Numbered from the stretch's first letter, positions 8,646-18,262 are shown. The stretch: DNA of 64,000 nt from JAOXRU01 sp965247735 (GCA_965247735.1 CBDFHN010000002.1:2232001-2296000); one strand, 5' to 3'. The notes: generated by a model not told the origin, from the letters alone. Numbers and translations: made by a program.

Positions 8646-10037
8646 ATGCAAAACATTGATACCTATATTGCTAAGCACAAAAATCGCTTTATTGAAGAAC
8701 TTATTGAACTCTTAAAAATACCATCAATAAGTGCAGATAAAGCATACCATGATGATGTTATTAAAACATCTGAACTCATAAAACTACAATTAGAGAAAGC
8801 TGGTTGCGATAGCGTAGAAATATGCGAAACGCCAGGATACCCTATTGTATATGGCGAAAAAATGGTGGATAAAAATTTACCAACCATATTAGTCTATGGT
8901 CATTATGATGTGCAACCTGCAGATCCGCTAGAATTATGGGACAGTGATCCTTTTACTCCAATTATCAAAAAAACAGAAAAGCATCCTGATGGTGCTATTT
9001 TTGCCAGAGGTGCCTGTGATGATAAAGGACAAATGTACATGCATGTAAAAGCATTAGAATTTATGACGAGTACAGATCAGCTTCCTTGTAATGTAAAATT
9101 TATGATTGAAGGAGAGGAAGAAGTAGGTTCTAACAACCTTGCTTGGTTTGTAGAACGTAATCATGAAAAACTAGCTAACGATGTTATTCTTATTTCTGAT
9201 ACTGGAATGATTGCCAACGATATTCCATCAATTACTACTGGATTAAGAGGGTTGAGCTATGTTGAAGTTGAAGTTACTGGGCCAAATAGAGACCTACATT
9301 CAGGATTATATGGTGGTGCTGTTGCCAATCCAATAAATATCCTTAGCAAAATGATTGCCTCATTACATGACGAAAACAACCATATTACCATTCCTGGTTT
9401 CTATGATAATGTTGAAGAACTTAGCACAGAAGAACGTGCAGAAATGGCAAAAGCTCCTTTTTCTTTAGAGGATTATAAAAAGGCACTTGATATTGATGCT
9501 GTATATGGTGAAAATGGGTATACCACAAACGAAAGAAACTCCATAAGACCTACATTGGATGTAAATGGAATATGGGGTGGCTATACTGGTGAAGGCGCAA
9601 AAACAGTTATTGCCAGTAAAGCTTATGCCAAGATATCTATGCGCTTGGTTCCTAATCAAGATTGGAAAACGATTACCGATTTATTTGCCGAGCATTTTAC
9701 AAAAATTGCTCCTGAAGGTGTAACTGTTGTTGTAACTCCACATCATGGTGGACAAGGTTATGTTACTCCAACAAATACAATTGGATACAAAGCTGCAAGC
9801 AAAGCATATGAGCAAACCTTTGGAAAAACTCCTATTCCTCAACGTAGTGGCGGTAGTATTCCTATTGTGGCCTTGTTTGAAAAAGAACTTAAGAGCAAAA
9901 CTATTCTAATGGGATTTGGACTTGATAGCGATGCCATACATTCTCCTAACGAGCATTTTGGCGTTTGGAACTTTCTTAAAGGAATAACAACTATTCCATG
10001 GTTTTATAAATACTTTACAGAAATGAAAAGCAATTAA
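8646..10037 (+). CDS. M20-family dipeptidase
   Basis: 463 aa, matching the M20 dipeptidase group (PepV/CNDP-like cytosolic non-specific dipeptidases). Metal and catalytic motifs appear in order: VYGHYDVQP (first zinc His and catalytic Asp), RGACDDKGQ (bridging Asp), IEGEEEVGS (catalytic Glu pair), ISDTGM and the dimerisation-domain HSGLYGG. A late IHSPNEHFG supplies the final metal His. No signal peptide, so cytosolic: it would cleave short peptides to amino acids. It is a single gene with a hairpin terminator downstream. Confidence 0.93.
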   Translation: MQNIDTYIAKHKNRFIEELIELLKIPSISADKAYHDDVIKTSELIKLQLEKAGCDSVEICETPGYPIVYGEKMVDKNLPTILVYGHYDVQPADPLELWDSDPFTPIIKKTEKHPDGAIFARGACDDKGQMYMHVKALEFMTSTDQLPCNVKFMIEGEEEVGSNNLAWFVERNHEKLANDVILISDTGMIANDIPSITTGLRGLSYVEVEVTGPNRDLHSGLYGGAVANPINILSKMIASLHDENNHITIPGFYDNVEELSTEERAEMAKAPFSLEDYKKALDIDAVYGENGYTTNERNSIRPTLDVNGIWGGYTGEGAKTVIASKAYAKISMRLVPNQDWKTITDLFAEHFTKIAPEGVTVVVTPHHGGQGYVTPTNTIGYKAASKAYEQTFGKTPIPQRSGGSIPIVALFEKELKSKTILMGFGLDSDAIHSPNEHFGVWNFLKGITTIPWFYKYFTEMKSN

Positions 10038-10150
10038 GGAATCTGCTCAGAAAACATACAAAAATAAAATAAGTGTTTTTCTGATTATTTATTTTTAGAC
10101 TGATCTCCTTTGTTATTACTATTAAATTTTGGTCAAACAAAACGATACAG

Positions 10151-10188
10151 ACGGCTCATATGATAATAAATATGAGTCGTTTCTATTT
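10151..10188 (+). terminator. Probable terminator after the dipeptidase gene
   Basis: ACGGCTCATAT and ATATGAGTCGT pair over 11 bp with one G-T wobble around a short loop, followed by a T-rich tail. It lies about 110 bases past the dipeptidase stop in the 306-base gap before the next gene, in which I see nothing else. Confidence 0.6.
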
Positions 10189-10343
10189 CTAAAACTCAAA
10201 AACATGCTAAAAAAAGCATAATTTTTCCTTTTTTCGCATAAATAGTGCTTCTTAGACGCAACAAAATCAGTTTATTATCCGTTACTTGTAATAACGCATT
10301 TACTAATAATGTGAATCATCATCAATCAAAAAACTACGTAAAA

Positions 10344-11444
10344 ATGATAAAAAAATTCTTCTGGATGTGCTCTGGCGCTGATCAAGACATTTTGGAACAA
10401 TGTTCCAAATCCGAACAAATAAAACAAGCCGGTATTGGAGGCTCTGTATTTTTTACAGCCATAATGGCTTTTATAGCTTCTGGCTATGCCTTATATACCG
10501 TTTTTGACAATGTATATACCTCTATATTTTTTGGTTTTATTTGGGGCTTACTCATATTTAATTTAGATCGGTTTATTGTTTCTTCAATCCGAAAAAAGGA
10601 AAATCCAAAATCCGAATTTATTCAGGCCATTCCAAGGTTAATATTAGCACTGATTATTGCCATTGTAATTTCAAAACCTCTTGAGCTTAAAATTTTTGAA
10701 AAAGAGATTGATAGCGTACTTTTAGAAGAAAAAAACAACTTATCTCTTGCTAATCAAGATCAAATAGCACTACAATACAATCCTAGTATTGAAAAAACAA
10801 AAAACGAGATAACTGCACTAAACCAAGAAGTTATCACTAAAGAAAAAGAAGTAAATGCACTTTATAGCACTTATATTTCTGAAGCCGAAGGTACAGCTGG
10901 AACTAAAAAGCTAGGAAAAGGACCAGTATATGCTGAAAAGAGAGAAAAGCATGATGCATCATTAAACGAATTACAGGCTTTAAAACTAGCTAATGCTGGT
11001 AAAATAAAAGCAAAGGAGGCTACTATACTGAAGCTTACAGAAACGTATAATGATAAAGTGAGTTCTTCACAACCAATAATTGACAACTTTGATGGATTGA
11101 TGGCTAGAATAAATGCATTAAGCAAGCTTCCATGGTTGCCTTCCTTTTTTATATTCTTACTGTTTTTAGCCATTGAAACTGCTCCAATATTAACTAAATT
11201 AATGTCTCCAAGAGGTGAATATGACATTAAACAAGATGATAGAGAACATACTGCAAAGGAATGGGTTAATCAGAAAAAACAACAACGCAACAACCTTTCA
11301 AAAACAGATACCATTCTTAATAATAAAGTATATACCGATATTGCTGAAGAAGAAGAATTATACAACTATAAGAAGAAAAAGGCTCAAGAGTTACTAAAAC
11401 TACAAGAGGATGCCTTTTACGCACATCAGAAAAAAAGTCTATAA
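10344..11444 (+). CDS. DUF4407 membrane protein
   Basis: 366 aa from the ATG at 10344 (MIKKFFWMCSGAD); the longer frame from 10245 adds 33 residues without hydrophobic or conserved character. MCSGAD..IL.QCS at the start, two close membrane helices (about 30-70), a helix near 95-115, a long coiled coil (about 120-255) and a last helix (about 262-285) are the DUF4407 layout. A charged, coiled C-terminal tail follows. The function of DUF4407 proteins is not known; the predicted shape is a membrane anchor with a long soluble coiled coil. It is monocistronic, closed by a strong terminator. Confidence 0.88.
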   Translation: MIKKFFWMCSGADQDILEQCSKSEQIKQAGIGGSVFFTAIMAFIASGYALYTVFDNVYTSIFFGFIWGLLIFNLDRFIVSSIRKKENPKSEFIQAIPRLILALIIAIVISKPLELKIFEKEIDSVLLEEKNNLSLANQDQIALQYNPSIEKTKNEITALNQEVITKEKEVNALYSTYISEAEGTAGTKKLGKGPVYAEKREKHDASLNELQALKLANAGKIKAKEATILKLTETYNDKVSSSQPIIDNFDGLMARINALSKLPWLPSFFIFLLFLAIETAPILTKLMSPRGEYDIKQDDREHTAKEWVNQKKQQRNNLSKTDTILNNKVYTDIAEEEELYNYKKKKAQELLKLQEDAFYAHQKKSL

Positions 11445-11465
11445 ACTGACAACAGTATTAAACAT

Positions 11466-11500
11466 GAAAAAGTCCTAACAATTATAGTTAGGACTTTTTC
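11466..11500. terminator. Strong bidirectional terminator after the DUF4407 gene
   Basis: GAAAAAGTCCTAAC (11466-11479) and its perfect complement GTTAGGACTTTTTC (11487-11500) enclose a 7-nt loop. The A- and T-rich flanks allow termination on either strand. Confidence 0.9.
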
Positions 11501-11568
11501 GACATTAACTCAAATTACTACATGAAATTCTTATTGCTGTATCAAAATTATTTTTTTGGTATAGCCTT

Positions 11569-11691
11569 TTAGACAATATCTAAAACTAATTCTCCTCCAA
11601 TAATATTAAATTTATTAAATTCTAAAATTTCATTGGAATTGCTATATTGAATGAAACCCATAGTTTCTTTTTCTTTACCCTCATTTGCCAT
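11569..11691 (-). CDS. Possible 40-aa small protein
   Basis: An ATG at 11691 opens a 40-codon frame: MANEGKEKETMGF, then polar residues, ending FNIIGGELVLDIV. It lies alone in the 445-base gap between the DUF4407 gene and rfbD. The charged start and hydrophobic end with an internal GG are peptide-like, but I do not recognise the family and see no promoter. It may be chance. Nothing else was found in this gap apart from the terminator at 11466. Confidence 0.35.
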   Translation of the reverse strand: MANEGKEKETMGFIQYSNSNEILEFNKFNIIGGELVLDIV

Positions 11692-11889
11692 CGTGTTCTT
11701 GTTTTAAATTATACTACTAATTTAATCTAGAACATCATGATTAATTATTTTTTTCGATTGAGTAGATATAACTATAGCCGAATAGATAGATTGCTTCGAT
11801 GAATTTATTGAGTGTTGCCCACTTGATTTAAATTGCAGTTAAATTCCTACCTAAAAACTAGGAATTAATAACTTGCAAAAAGGCAAGAT

Positions 11890-12759
11890 TTATTGCGATT
11901 TTTCTTTATAATTCTTTAATGCAACTGCTAAGCTGTCTTTCCAAGAGCAGATATTAAAGAGGAACTCTTTTTTAACTTTAGTTTTATCTAAAACACTATA
12001 TTTTGGTCTTGTTGCTACTTGTGGAAAAGAGGCAGACGAAATGGGAGAAACAGTGATGTTAATATTAGATAGTTCGAAAATAGTTTTAGCAAAATCATAC
12101 CATGTTGCAACACCTTCATTACTATAATGGTATATACCATAGGCCTTACTATCAGTTGCGATAATTGTTAAAACTAATGCCGCCAAATCCATTGCATAGG
12201 TAGGCGTCCCTGTTTGATCATCTACTATAGCTAGTTCTGATTTGTCCTCTGCTAGACGTAACATCGTTTTCATAAAATTATGTCCATACTCGGAATACAA
12301 CCATGAGGTTCTGATAATAAAATACTTATTTGTTTTCTCCATCAGATTGCCTTCGCCAAGCAGCTTTGTTTTTCCGTAAACTCCTAACGGACTAACCTCA
12401 TCTTCTTCTTTATACGGAGTTGATTTTGTTCCATCAAAAACAAAATCTGTAGAAATATGCACTAATACAGTATTATGTTTTGAGCAAATTTCAGCTAAAG
12501 AAGTAGCTGCATCTGCATTTATACTCATGGCTTGGTTTTTATCGCTTTCGGCTTTATCTACATTTGTATATGCAGCACAATTAATGCAATAGGCATAACC
12601 ATTCTTTTCAAAATCAACAGCTAGCAAATCTTTATTTGTAACATCCAAATCCTTTGATGTTTTAAAAACAAACTGATAGGGTATATCTGATATTTGCACA
12701 CTATTTTTGATACAAGTAGCTAATTGCCCACCAGCACCAGTAACTAATACTTTTTTCAT
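11890..12759 (-). CDS. rfbD: dTDP-4-dehydrorhamnose reductase
   Basis: 289 aa, the usual length. An extended SDR: GAGGQLA dinucleotide-binding loop at residues 8-14, HISTDFVFDG near 105, catalytic YGKTK (Tyr-x-x-x-Lys) near 128, RTSWLYSEYGHNF, and DDQTGTPTYAMDLA, all typical of RfbD. It catalyses the last step to dTDP-L-rhamnose for cell-surface polysaccharide. It begins 2 bp after rfbC on the same strand. rfbA and rfbB are not in the window, so the pathway is completed elsewhere. Confidence 0.95.
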   Translation of the reverse strand: MKKVLVTGAGGQLATCIKNSVQISDIPYQFVFKTSKDLDVTNKDLLAVDFEKNGYAYCINCAAYTNVDKAESDKNQAMSINADAATSLAEICSKHNTVLVHISTDFVFDGTKSTPYKEEDEVSPLGVYGKTKLLGEGNLMEKTNKYFIIRTSWLYSEYGHNFMKTMLRLAEDKSELAIVDDQTGTPTYAMDLAALVLTIIATDSKAYGIYHYSNEGVATWYDFAKTIFELSNINITVSPISSASFPQVATRPKYSVLDKTKVKKEFLFNICSWKDSLAVALKNYKEKSQ

Positions 12760-12761
12760 CT

Positions 12762-13301
12762 TTACATTTCTTTAAACGTAGGCAATTCCAAATCTTTCTC
12801 TGAAATAATAAGTGCTGACTCTTCTAATTTCCAATCTATAGCTAGTGTTTTATCATTATAAACAATACCGCGTTCTGCTTCCTTACAATATATATTATCA
12901 CATTTATAAAGAAAGCTAGCAGTATTACTTAGTACTACAAAACCATGAGCAAAACCTCTAGGTATATATAATTGTTTGTTGTTTTCGGAAGATAATAGGG
13001 TAATCAATTTTTGCCCATAGGTACTTGCATCCTTTCTTAAATCTACAATAACATCTAAAACTTCGCCTTGCAATACCCTTACCAACTTAGCTTGAGCAAA
13101 TTCTCCAATTTGATAATGTAGCCCTCTTAGCACTCCTTTTTTTGAGAATGACTGATTATCTTGAACAAAATTAATTTCCTTATTTGTTAATTCTTCAAAT
13201 TTTGTTTTATTGTAGGCTTCAAAAAAAGCACCTCTTTTATCATTAAAAACTGATGGTTCTATTATAAAACAATCTTTAAATTTTGTCTCTACTATTTTCA
13301 T
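12762..13301 (-). CDS. rfbC: dTDP-4-dehydrorhamnose 3,5-epimerase
   Basis: 179 aa, full length cupin-type epimerase. Diagnostic stretches are FVQDNQSFSKKGVLRGLHYQ (catalytic His in GLHYQ), VVDLRKDASTYGQ, and YIPRGFAHGFVVLS with its second His. It inverts C3 and C5 of dTDP-4-keto-6-deoxyglucose, feeding RfbD encoded just downstream. The two genes form a compact unit. Confidence 0.95.
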   Translation of the reverse strand: MKIVETKFKDCFIIEPSVFNDKRGAFFEAYNKTKFEELTNKEINFVQDNQSFSKKGVLRGLHYQIGEFAQAKLVRVLQGEVLDVIVDLRKDASTYGQKLITLLSSENNKQLYIPRGFAHGFVVLSNTASFLYKCDNIYCKEAERGIVYNDKTLAIDWKLEESALIISEKDLELPTFKEM

Positions 13302-13399
13302 ACAACTTAAAAGCTTGCCACAAATTTATAGCATATCTGCTTTGTTAGCATCACAAAAAGCTAAAGTTCTTAGAAAATATGATTAAAAAGTATAGAGAA

Positions 13400-13438
13400 T
13401 AAAAAAATCAGCACTTAGCATTACTGCTAAACACTGAT
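13400..13438 (-). terminator. Terminator after the LytTR regulator gene
   Basis: On the minus strand ATCAGTGTTTAGC (13438-13426) and GCTAAGTGCTGAT (13419-13407) pair over 13 bp with three G-T wobbles and a 6-nt loop, followed by seven T. It ends the signalling cluster and separates it from rfbC. Confidence 0.8.
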
Positions 13439-13477
13439 CTCTATTGAGTTCTAAAATCGTTTTTTTCTATTTTTGAA

Positions 13478-14209
13478 TTACAAGAGGTTTAACCTTCTCA
13501 TTAATTCTGGCCTATTACTTCTACTAATTGGTATAACATCTTTAGCGATCAACACGCTATTATCTTCTATATCAATTATTTTCATGAAGTTAATAATATA
13601 CGACCTATGTATTTGCAGAAATTTATTGTCTGGTAATTTTTCATAGATTTTCTTTAATGTAGAATGAACTACAAAATTCCCAGAATCTGTTTTTATATTG
13701 ATATAATCTCCTTTTGCCTCAATTATTGTAATTTCATCAAGGTTAAGTTTTATCAATCTTCTATCTATATTAATATATAGTTCTTTTGTTGCTGCTCCAG
13801 CTCCATTTGTTGCTGGTTGCAATCCTGAATTTTCTTCAACAGTTTCTTTCGAAGTTTCTATTATTTTTTTCAGTTTTACCAAAGCTTTATCAAATCTTGA
13901 TTTTTGAATTGGTTTCACTAAATAGTCAATCACAGCCTCATATTCAAATGCTTCTAGAGCAAAGTTTTTATCAGAAGTGATTAATATAATTTTCGGCGGC
14001 TCTTTCACCGTTTGTGCGAAGTCTAGTCCTGAAAAACCAGGCATATGGATATCTAAAAACACCACATCTACTTCGTGATTGTTTAAAAATATCATTGCAT
14101 CAATAGCATTAGAAAATTCTTCAACAATTTCTAATTCATCGCTAAAAACACAAAGCTGGCTAACAATAGCTCTAGATGCTTCCTCATCGTCTACAATAAT
14201 GCATTTCAT
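13478..14209 (-). CDS. LytTR-family response regulator (output of the phosphorelay cluster)
   Basis: 243 aa. Receiver (about 1-120): IIVDDEEASR, phosphoacceptor Asp in VVFLDIHMPGFSG, IILITSD, and Lys in DYLVKPI. A linker leads to a LytTR domain (about 140-240) with FLQIHRSYIINF and a C-terminal RRLNLL. It is the last gene of a one-strand series that starts with a receiver protein at 18755. As the only DNA-binding protein there, it is the likely output of the relay through the HPt protein. Confidence 0.92.
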   Translation of the reverse strand: MKCIIVDDEEASRAIVSQLCVFSDELEIVEEFSNAIDAMIFLNNHEVDVVFLDIHMPGFSGLDFAQTVKEPPKIILITSDKNFALEAFEYEAVIDYLVKPIQKSRFDKALVKLKKIIETSKETVEENSGLQPATNGAGAATKELYINIDRRLIKLNLDEITIIEAKGDYINIKTDSGNFVVHSTLKKIYEKLPDNKFLQIHRSYIINFMKIIDIEDNSVLIAKDVIPISRSNRPELMRRLNLL

Positions 14210-14324
14210 AAAACCCCAATATCTATTATATGTTTATTTTTCTTTATTAAATATATGAAAAAAAAGTCTTTTCATATTGTATTAGTACATAAATGATGTG
14301 AAATAGCTTACAGTTGTTGTAAAA

Positions 14325-14645
14325 CTACAAATCGCGTATAAAATATTCCATAGTATCTAAAATTCCTGTGAAACTTGTAAATAATTTCTCATCCCCTTTT
14401 TTTAGATCTTCTTCAAAATCTTCAGATATTTTATATCCTTTTTTTAATCCAACTAGCCCTATTTTATGTTTTATTTTGTGTACTAAACTTGCTGCTTTCT
14501 TATGGTCTTTATCTCCAAAGGCCTCTGAAAAAGCGGTTCGCTCTTTTGCAAACTCCCTTTTTATTATCTCTATAATTTTAGTTTCGAAAACCTGATCTCC
14601 TCCAGATAAGTCTTTGATATACGTTAAATTTGGCGTTTCTTTCAT
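14325..14645 (-). CDS. HPt-domain phosphotransfer protein
   Basis: 106 aa, a single all-helical HPt domain. The phosphorylatable histidine is probably His56 in AASLVHKIKHKIGLVGLKKG, the usual HxxK-x-G-like helix of HPt proteins. The ATG overlaps the stop of the upstream kinase gene (ATGA at 14642-14645), so the two are translationally coupled. A free HPt between two kinases and a regulator implies a multistep relay. Confidence 0.85.
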   Translation of the reverse strand: MKETPNLTYIKDLSGGDQVFETKIIEIIKREFAKERTAFSEAFGDKDHKKAASLVHKIKHKIGLVGLKKGYKISEDFEEDLKKGDEKLFTSFTGILDTMEYFIRDL

Positions 14646-15706
14646 GAATCCTTCTTTTTTAATGTAAAATAAAAAATGCTTCCCTCACCCACTTTTGACG
14701 TTGCCCAAACAGTACCTCCAAGCGTATTTACTACACGCTTTACAATAGACAAACCTATACCACTAGATGTACTTTCATTATCTACCTTTTGAAAAATATC
14801 AAAAATTGTAGGAAGATGCATCTCTGCAATACCTATTCCATTATCTGAAATAGCAAATTCCCACATTTTTCCTTCATCGCTAACTGATATTTTAATCTCT
14901 CCGTCTTTTTTTTCTCCAATTGCATCTATTCCATTTGCTATAATATGTTGAAACAATTGTTGAAACATAAATGTATTGCCATCTACATCAGGCAATGTAT
15001 CTTCTAGTATTACTTTTATTGTTTTGGGGATAACATTAACTCTAATAATTTCTTTTACTAGTTTATCTAATTTAATCGTTTTTCTTTCTCTAGTTTGATG
15101 ATCTACAGTTGAATAATTTAAGATGCCTTCGATTAAGTAATCCATCTTTTCTAAATTTTTAAAAATATCGTCTACATTTTCTTTTCCTGCACTAGACATC
15201 CCTTTTATTTCTTCTTCCTTTAACCAATTTAGAATTGCATTTACATTTCGTAATGGTTTTTTTAAATCATGAGAAACCATATGCACATAGCCGTTTAAAG
15301 AAACATTGTTACGCTCCATATTGCTAAACTCATTTTCGCGCTCCATATTAATCTTTAGAATCTTTTCTGCCATGTTCTCTACAAGGTTGGCCAAGTTGAG
15401 CGCATCTAGTTCTTCTAAATTTAATTCTTTCTTTTTGCCTTGGATATTTTTTCCAAGAAGACGAATTGCACTATTTAAAGAAGAGATTATTTTTTTCTGG
15501 CTTAACGATTCATCATTTAGTTTTAAATTAGCCTCGTATAGTTCTTGAGAGCTTACAGCATAGGTACGCTGTGTCATCCGTAATTGTTCTTCGTAATTTT
15601 CATAAGAAGAATTTACTGCAGCAATAAACTCTGAGACATCTGCCTCGTTTATATTGTTACCTAAATCTAGGTGTTTTCTAATTTGAATTTTTAAAAAAGA
15701 ATGCAT
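14642..15706 (-). CDS. Cytoplasmic sensor histidine kinase
   Basis: 354 aa, no membrane helix. An N-terminal helical/coiled region (about 1-135) with no known sensor precedes HisKA (VHMVSHDLKKPLRNVNAIL, His near 145) and the HATPase with DNGIGIAE and SSGIGLSIVKRVV. The transmitter is closely similar to that of the neighbouring PAS kinase (VSHDLKSPLRSVSAL), suggesting duplication. It could act as kinase or as hybrid partner to the HPt protein encoded downstream with a 4-bp overlap. Its signal is unknown. Confidence 0.9.
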   Translation of the reverse strand: MHSFLKIQIRKHLDLGNNINEADVSEFIAAVNSSYENYEEQLRMTQRTYAVSSQELYEANLKLNDESLSQKKIISSLNSAIRLLGKNIQGKKKELNLEELDALNLANLVENMAEKILKINMERENEFSNMERNNVSLNGYVHMVSHDLKKPLRNVNAILNWLKEEEIKGMSSAGKENVDDIFKNLEKMDYLIEGILNYSTVDHQTRERKTIKLDKLVKEIIRVNVIPKTIKVILEDTLPDVDGNTFMFQQLFQHIIANGIDAIGEKKDGEIKISVSDEGKMWEFAISDNGIGIAEMHLPTIFDIFQKVDNESTSSGIGLSIVKRVVNTLGGTVWATSKVGEGSIFYFTLKKKDS

Positions 15707-15750
15707 GTATTATTAAGTAAGGTTAAGTTCATGATTACTTGGGGGCAATT

Positions 15751-17760
15751 TTATCTAACACTATTTTCATGTACTACTGTCTTTTTTATGGTAAAGAAAA
15801 AAGTAGTACCTACATTGATTTCACTTTCCAACCAAATTTCACCTTGGTATATTTCTATTATTTTTTTTACGATTGACAATCCTATTCCTGTTGAACGCTC
15901 TTTATTTCCTACAGACTCAAATATTTTAAATATTTTTTCGTGATATTCTTTTGGGATTCCAACGCCATTATCTGAAATACTAAATTGCCAGTGAGAGCCA
16001 AAATCTTTATAATCTATTTCTACTAGTCCTTCATCTTTTTCTATATGGACAACAGAATTACTAATTATGTTTTGAAACAACTGATGAAATCTAGTTTCAT
16101 CCCCTTTTATAAAAGGTAATTCTCTTGCTGTTACAATTTTAACATGATCCGGAATAAAAATAACATCACTTATTTTTTTAATTATCTTATTGAGGTCTAC
16201 ATCTACACTTTTTAAATCATCTTTATTAATTGAAGAATAATTTAATATCCCTCCAATCAATTTATCCATAGACTCTATTTTTTCTTGCATCATATTTAAA
16301 TTATAAACTCCGTTTTCATCTAAAACATCTTTATAATCCTCATTTAACCAAGTGGCAAGTGCACTTACACTTCGCAAGGGTGATTTTAAATCATGGGAAA
16401 CAATATGTGCATATTCTTGAAGACTTCTATTGCTACTTTCCAATTCTTGAATTAGTAGTTTTTCTTGTTTCTTAGCCGCTATTTCTTCTCTTATATCTTC
16501 TATAATTAATACTTGATACAACACAATACCAGTATTGCTTTTTACATCACTGGTGGTGGTTCTAGTAATTACAGAAGTGCCATCTTCTCTTACATACTCT
16601 ATTGTGGAGTATATATTAGCGGAATAGCCTTCCACTTCCTTATCGTTTCTAGAATACATTAATGGTATTATTGATTTGCCCATTAGATCTCTTTCTGTAT
16701 ATCCTATAAGGTTTTGGAATGCTGTATTGGCTTTTATTATTGTATTGTCAATTAATAAAACAACTCCCAATGGTGAATTATCCACAATAATTTGCAATTG
16801 TTTTTGCTGCTCTTCTATTTTACTTTGTGTTCTTATTTCTTCAGAAATATCTTCAGCCAGTACAATTTCAAATTCTATTTCACCTTTTCTATTTCTAACT
16901 GCCGATACCGTAGTTCTTGCCCAGATAAGAGAACCATCTCTTCTAAGAAATCGTTTTATTAAAGTAAAACTATCTGCTTCTCCAGACTTTAACTCTCTCA
17001 TTTTATGCAAAAGAATAGGCATATCTTCCTTATGGGATAGAATTCTATAACTTTTTAATTGCTTTAATTCATGAAAAGAATAACCCGTTAGTTCTTCAAA
17101 AGCTACATTTGCTTTTACCAGATCTTTACCTTTGGTAAGTGCAATTGCTATTGGAGATCTATTTACAATTACATCTAATTGTCGTCTTTGTGTTGCTAAT
17201 AATTCTTTAATTTGGCTTTCTCTGGTTATATCTCTAACAATACCTTGTGCGGCAATAGGGTTTCTATGTCTATCATAAATAATACTAGAGTTAATTGATA
17301 TTAACTTCTCCTCATTTTTACTTGTAACAATTTTTGCGGTCAAATTTGGTAACGCCCCTAATGCTCTTAATTTCTCAAAAGAACGTTGCGTTTCTTCTAA
17401 ATAATCTTGATGAACCAAGTTCATTACATTAACGTTTTGGTTTTCTCCAGTCCCCAAAAGATCTTTAGCAGCATTATTCATTTTTATAATATTACCATAC
17501 ATATCAACTACTACATATGCATCTAATATATTAAGAAAAACACCCTCTAATTCTGATGTTTTCTCTATTAATAATCCTTCTAGTTTTGAATTTGTTTCTT
17601 TTAACTGTTGGGTAGTTAAATGATGCTCCTTGGATTTTTCTTCCAAGATCTCTTCAGCCCTTTTTCGTGCTTTTTTTTGACGTTCAAGCTCTTTCTCTAA
17701 TAAGACTTCTCGCTTACTAGTCTGCTCTCTGTGATATGATGAACCTAACTTTTGTTCCAT
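15751..17760 (-). CDS. Triple-PAS sensor histidine kinase
   Basis: 669 aa, soluble. Residues 1-80 are a charged coiled coil. Three PAS domains follow (about 70-185, 195-310, 320-435), for example LDAYVVVDMYGNIIKMNNAA and VIVNRSPIAIALTKG, the later ones with PAC-like ends (YQVLIIEDIREE). HisKA (IVSHDLKSPLRSVSAL) and HATPase (DNGVGIPKEY, STGIGLSIVKKII) complete it. Its start lies 44 bases inside the H-NOX-like gene, so translation is probably coupled and the H-NOX-like protein is the natural input partner, as for H-NOX-associated kinases. Confidence 0.92.
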   Translation of the reverse strand: MEQKLGSSYHREQTSKREVLLEKELERQKKARKRAEEILEEKSKEHHLTTQQLKETNSKLEGLLIEKTSELEGVFLNILDAYVVVDMYGNIIKMNNAAKDLLGTGENQNVNVMNLVHQDYLEETQRSFEKLRALGALPNLTAKIVTSKNEEKLISINSSIIYDRHRNPIAAQGIVRDITRESQIKELLATQRRQLDVIVNRSPIAIALTKGKDLVKANVAFEELTGYSFHELKQLKSYRILSHKEDMPILLHKMRELKSGEADSFTLIKRFLRRDGSLIWARTTVSAVRNRKGEIEFEIVLAEDISEEIRTQSKIEEQQKQLQIIVDNSPLGVVLLIDNTIIKANTAFQNLIGYTERDLMGKSIIPLMYSRNDKEVEGYSANIYSTIEYVREDGTSVITRTTTSDVKSNTGIVLYQVLIIEDIREEIAAKKQEKLLIQELESSNRSLQEYAHIVSHDLKSPLRSVSALATWLNEDYKDVLDENGVYNLNMMQEKIESMDKLIGGILNYSSINKDDLKSVDVDLNKIIKKISDVIFIPDHVKIVTARELPFIKGDETRFHQLFQNIISNSVVHIEKDEGLVEIDYKDFGSHWQFSISDNGVGIPKEYHEKIFKIFESVGNKERSTGIGLSIVKKIIEIYQGEIWLESEINVGTTFFFTIKKTVVHENSVR

Positions 17761-18262
17761 TGTCTAACAATAATTCTGTACCTATATTGGCTTCTAGCTT
17801 AAAATATTTAAATGCCCGCTCAATAAAGGCTACTGCAAATTTATACAGCCATCTTTGTGAGGAATATATGATTGTTAATGAATCTTTAGTTCTATCAACT
17901 ACATCATAACTTGGAATATCTTCATTTGGATAGTGTTTTCTTAACTGAGAAATAAAATATTCATCTAGCTTAGCTAACATTGCTAACGGCTCATTAAATA
18001 TTTTAAAAAGATCACTATAATTCTTTTCCAAATAATTACATATATATCCTCCATATTCATAGAGTATTTCATTTTTTGATTCCTTCGTTTTTAAAACAAG
18101 ATTATCAAGTAAAGTAAAAAACTCATCTATTTCATAATCGCCTATGGCTGTATAGATACCTTCAGATTTTAATTCTGACTTCTCTAACACAAAGTCTAAA
18201 GTCTCCAAACCATATGTTTTTTCTACCATTTCTAAAAATTCAGTAAAAACTACCCCCTTCAT
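17717..18262 (-). CDS. H-NOX-like (heme-NO-binding domain) protein lacking the proximal His
   Basis: 181 aa from the ATG at 18262 (the preceding TTG is less likely). The length, the start MKGVVFTEFLEMVEKTYG and the heme-propionate motif Y-S-S-Q-R (Tyr133, Ser135, Arg137; family YxSxR) identify the HNOB/H-NOX fold. In characterised H-NOX proteins the proximal heme His lies 29 residues before the motif Tyr. Here that place is Ile104, with Tyr102 and Phe103 next to it, and the only His of the whole protein is His110. It may bind heme through another residue, another ligand, or none. It overlaps the PAS kinase gene, which implies functional pairing. Confidence 0.82.
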   Translation of the reverse strand: MKGVVFTEFLEMVEKTYGLETLDFVLEKSELKSEGIYTAIGDYEIDEFFTLLDNLVLKTKESKNEILYEYGGYICNYLEKNYSDLFKIFNEPLAMLAKLDEYFISQLRKHYPNEDIPSYDVVDRTKDSLTIIYSSQRWLYKFAVAFIERAFKYFKLEANIGTELLLDNGTKVRFIISQRAD

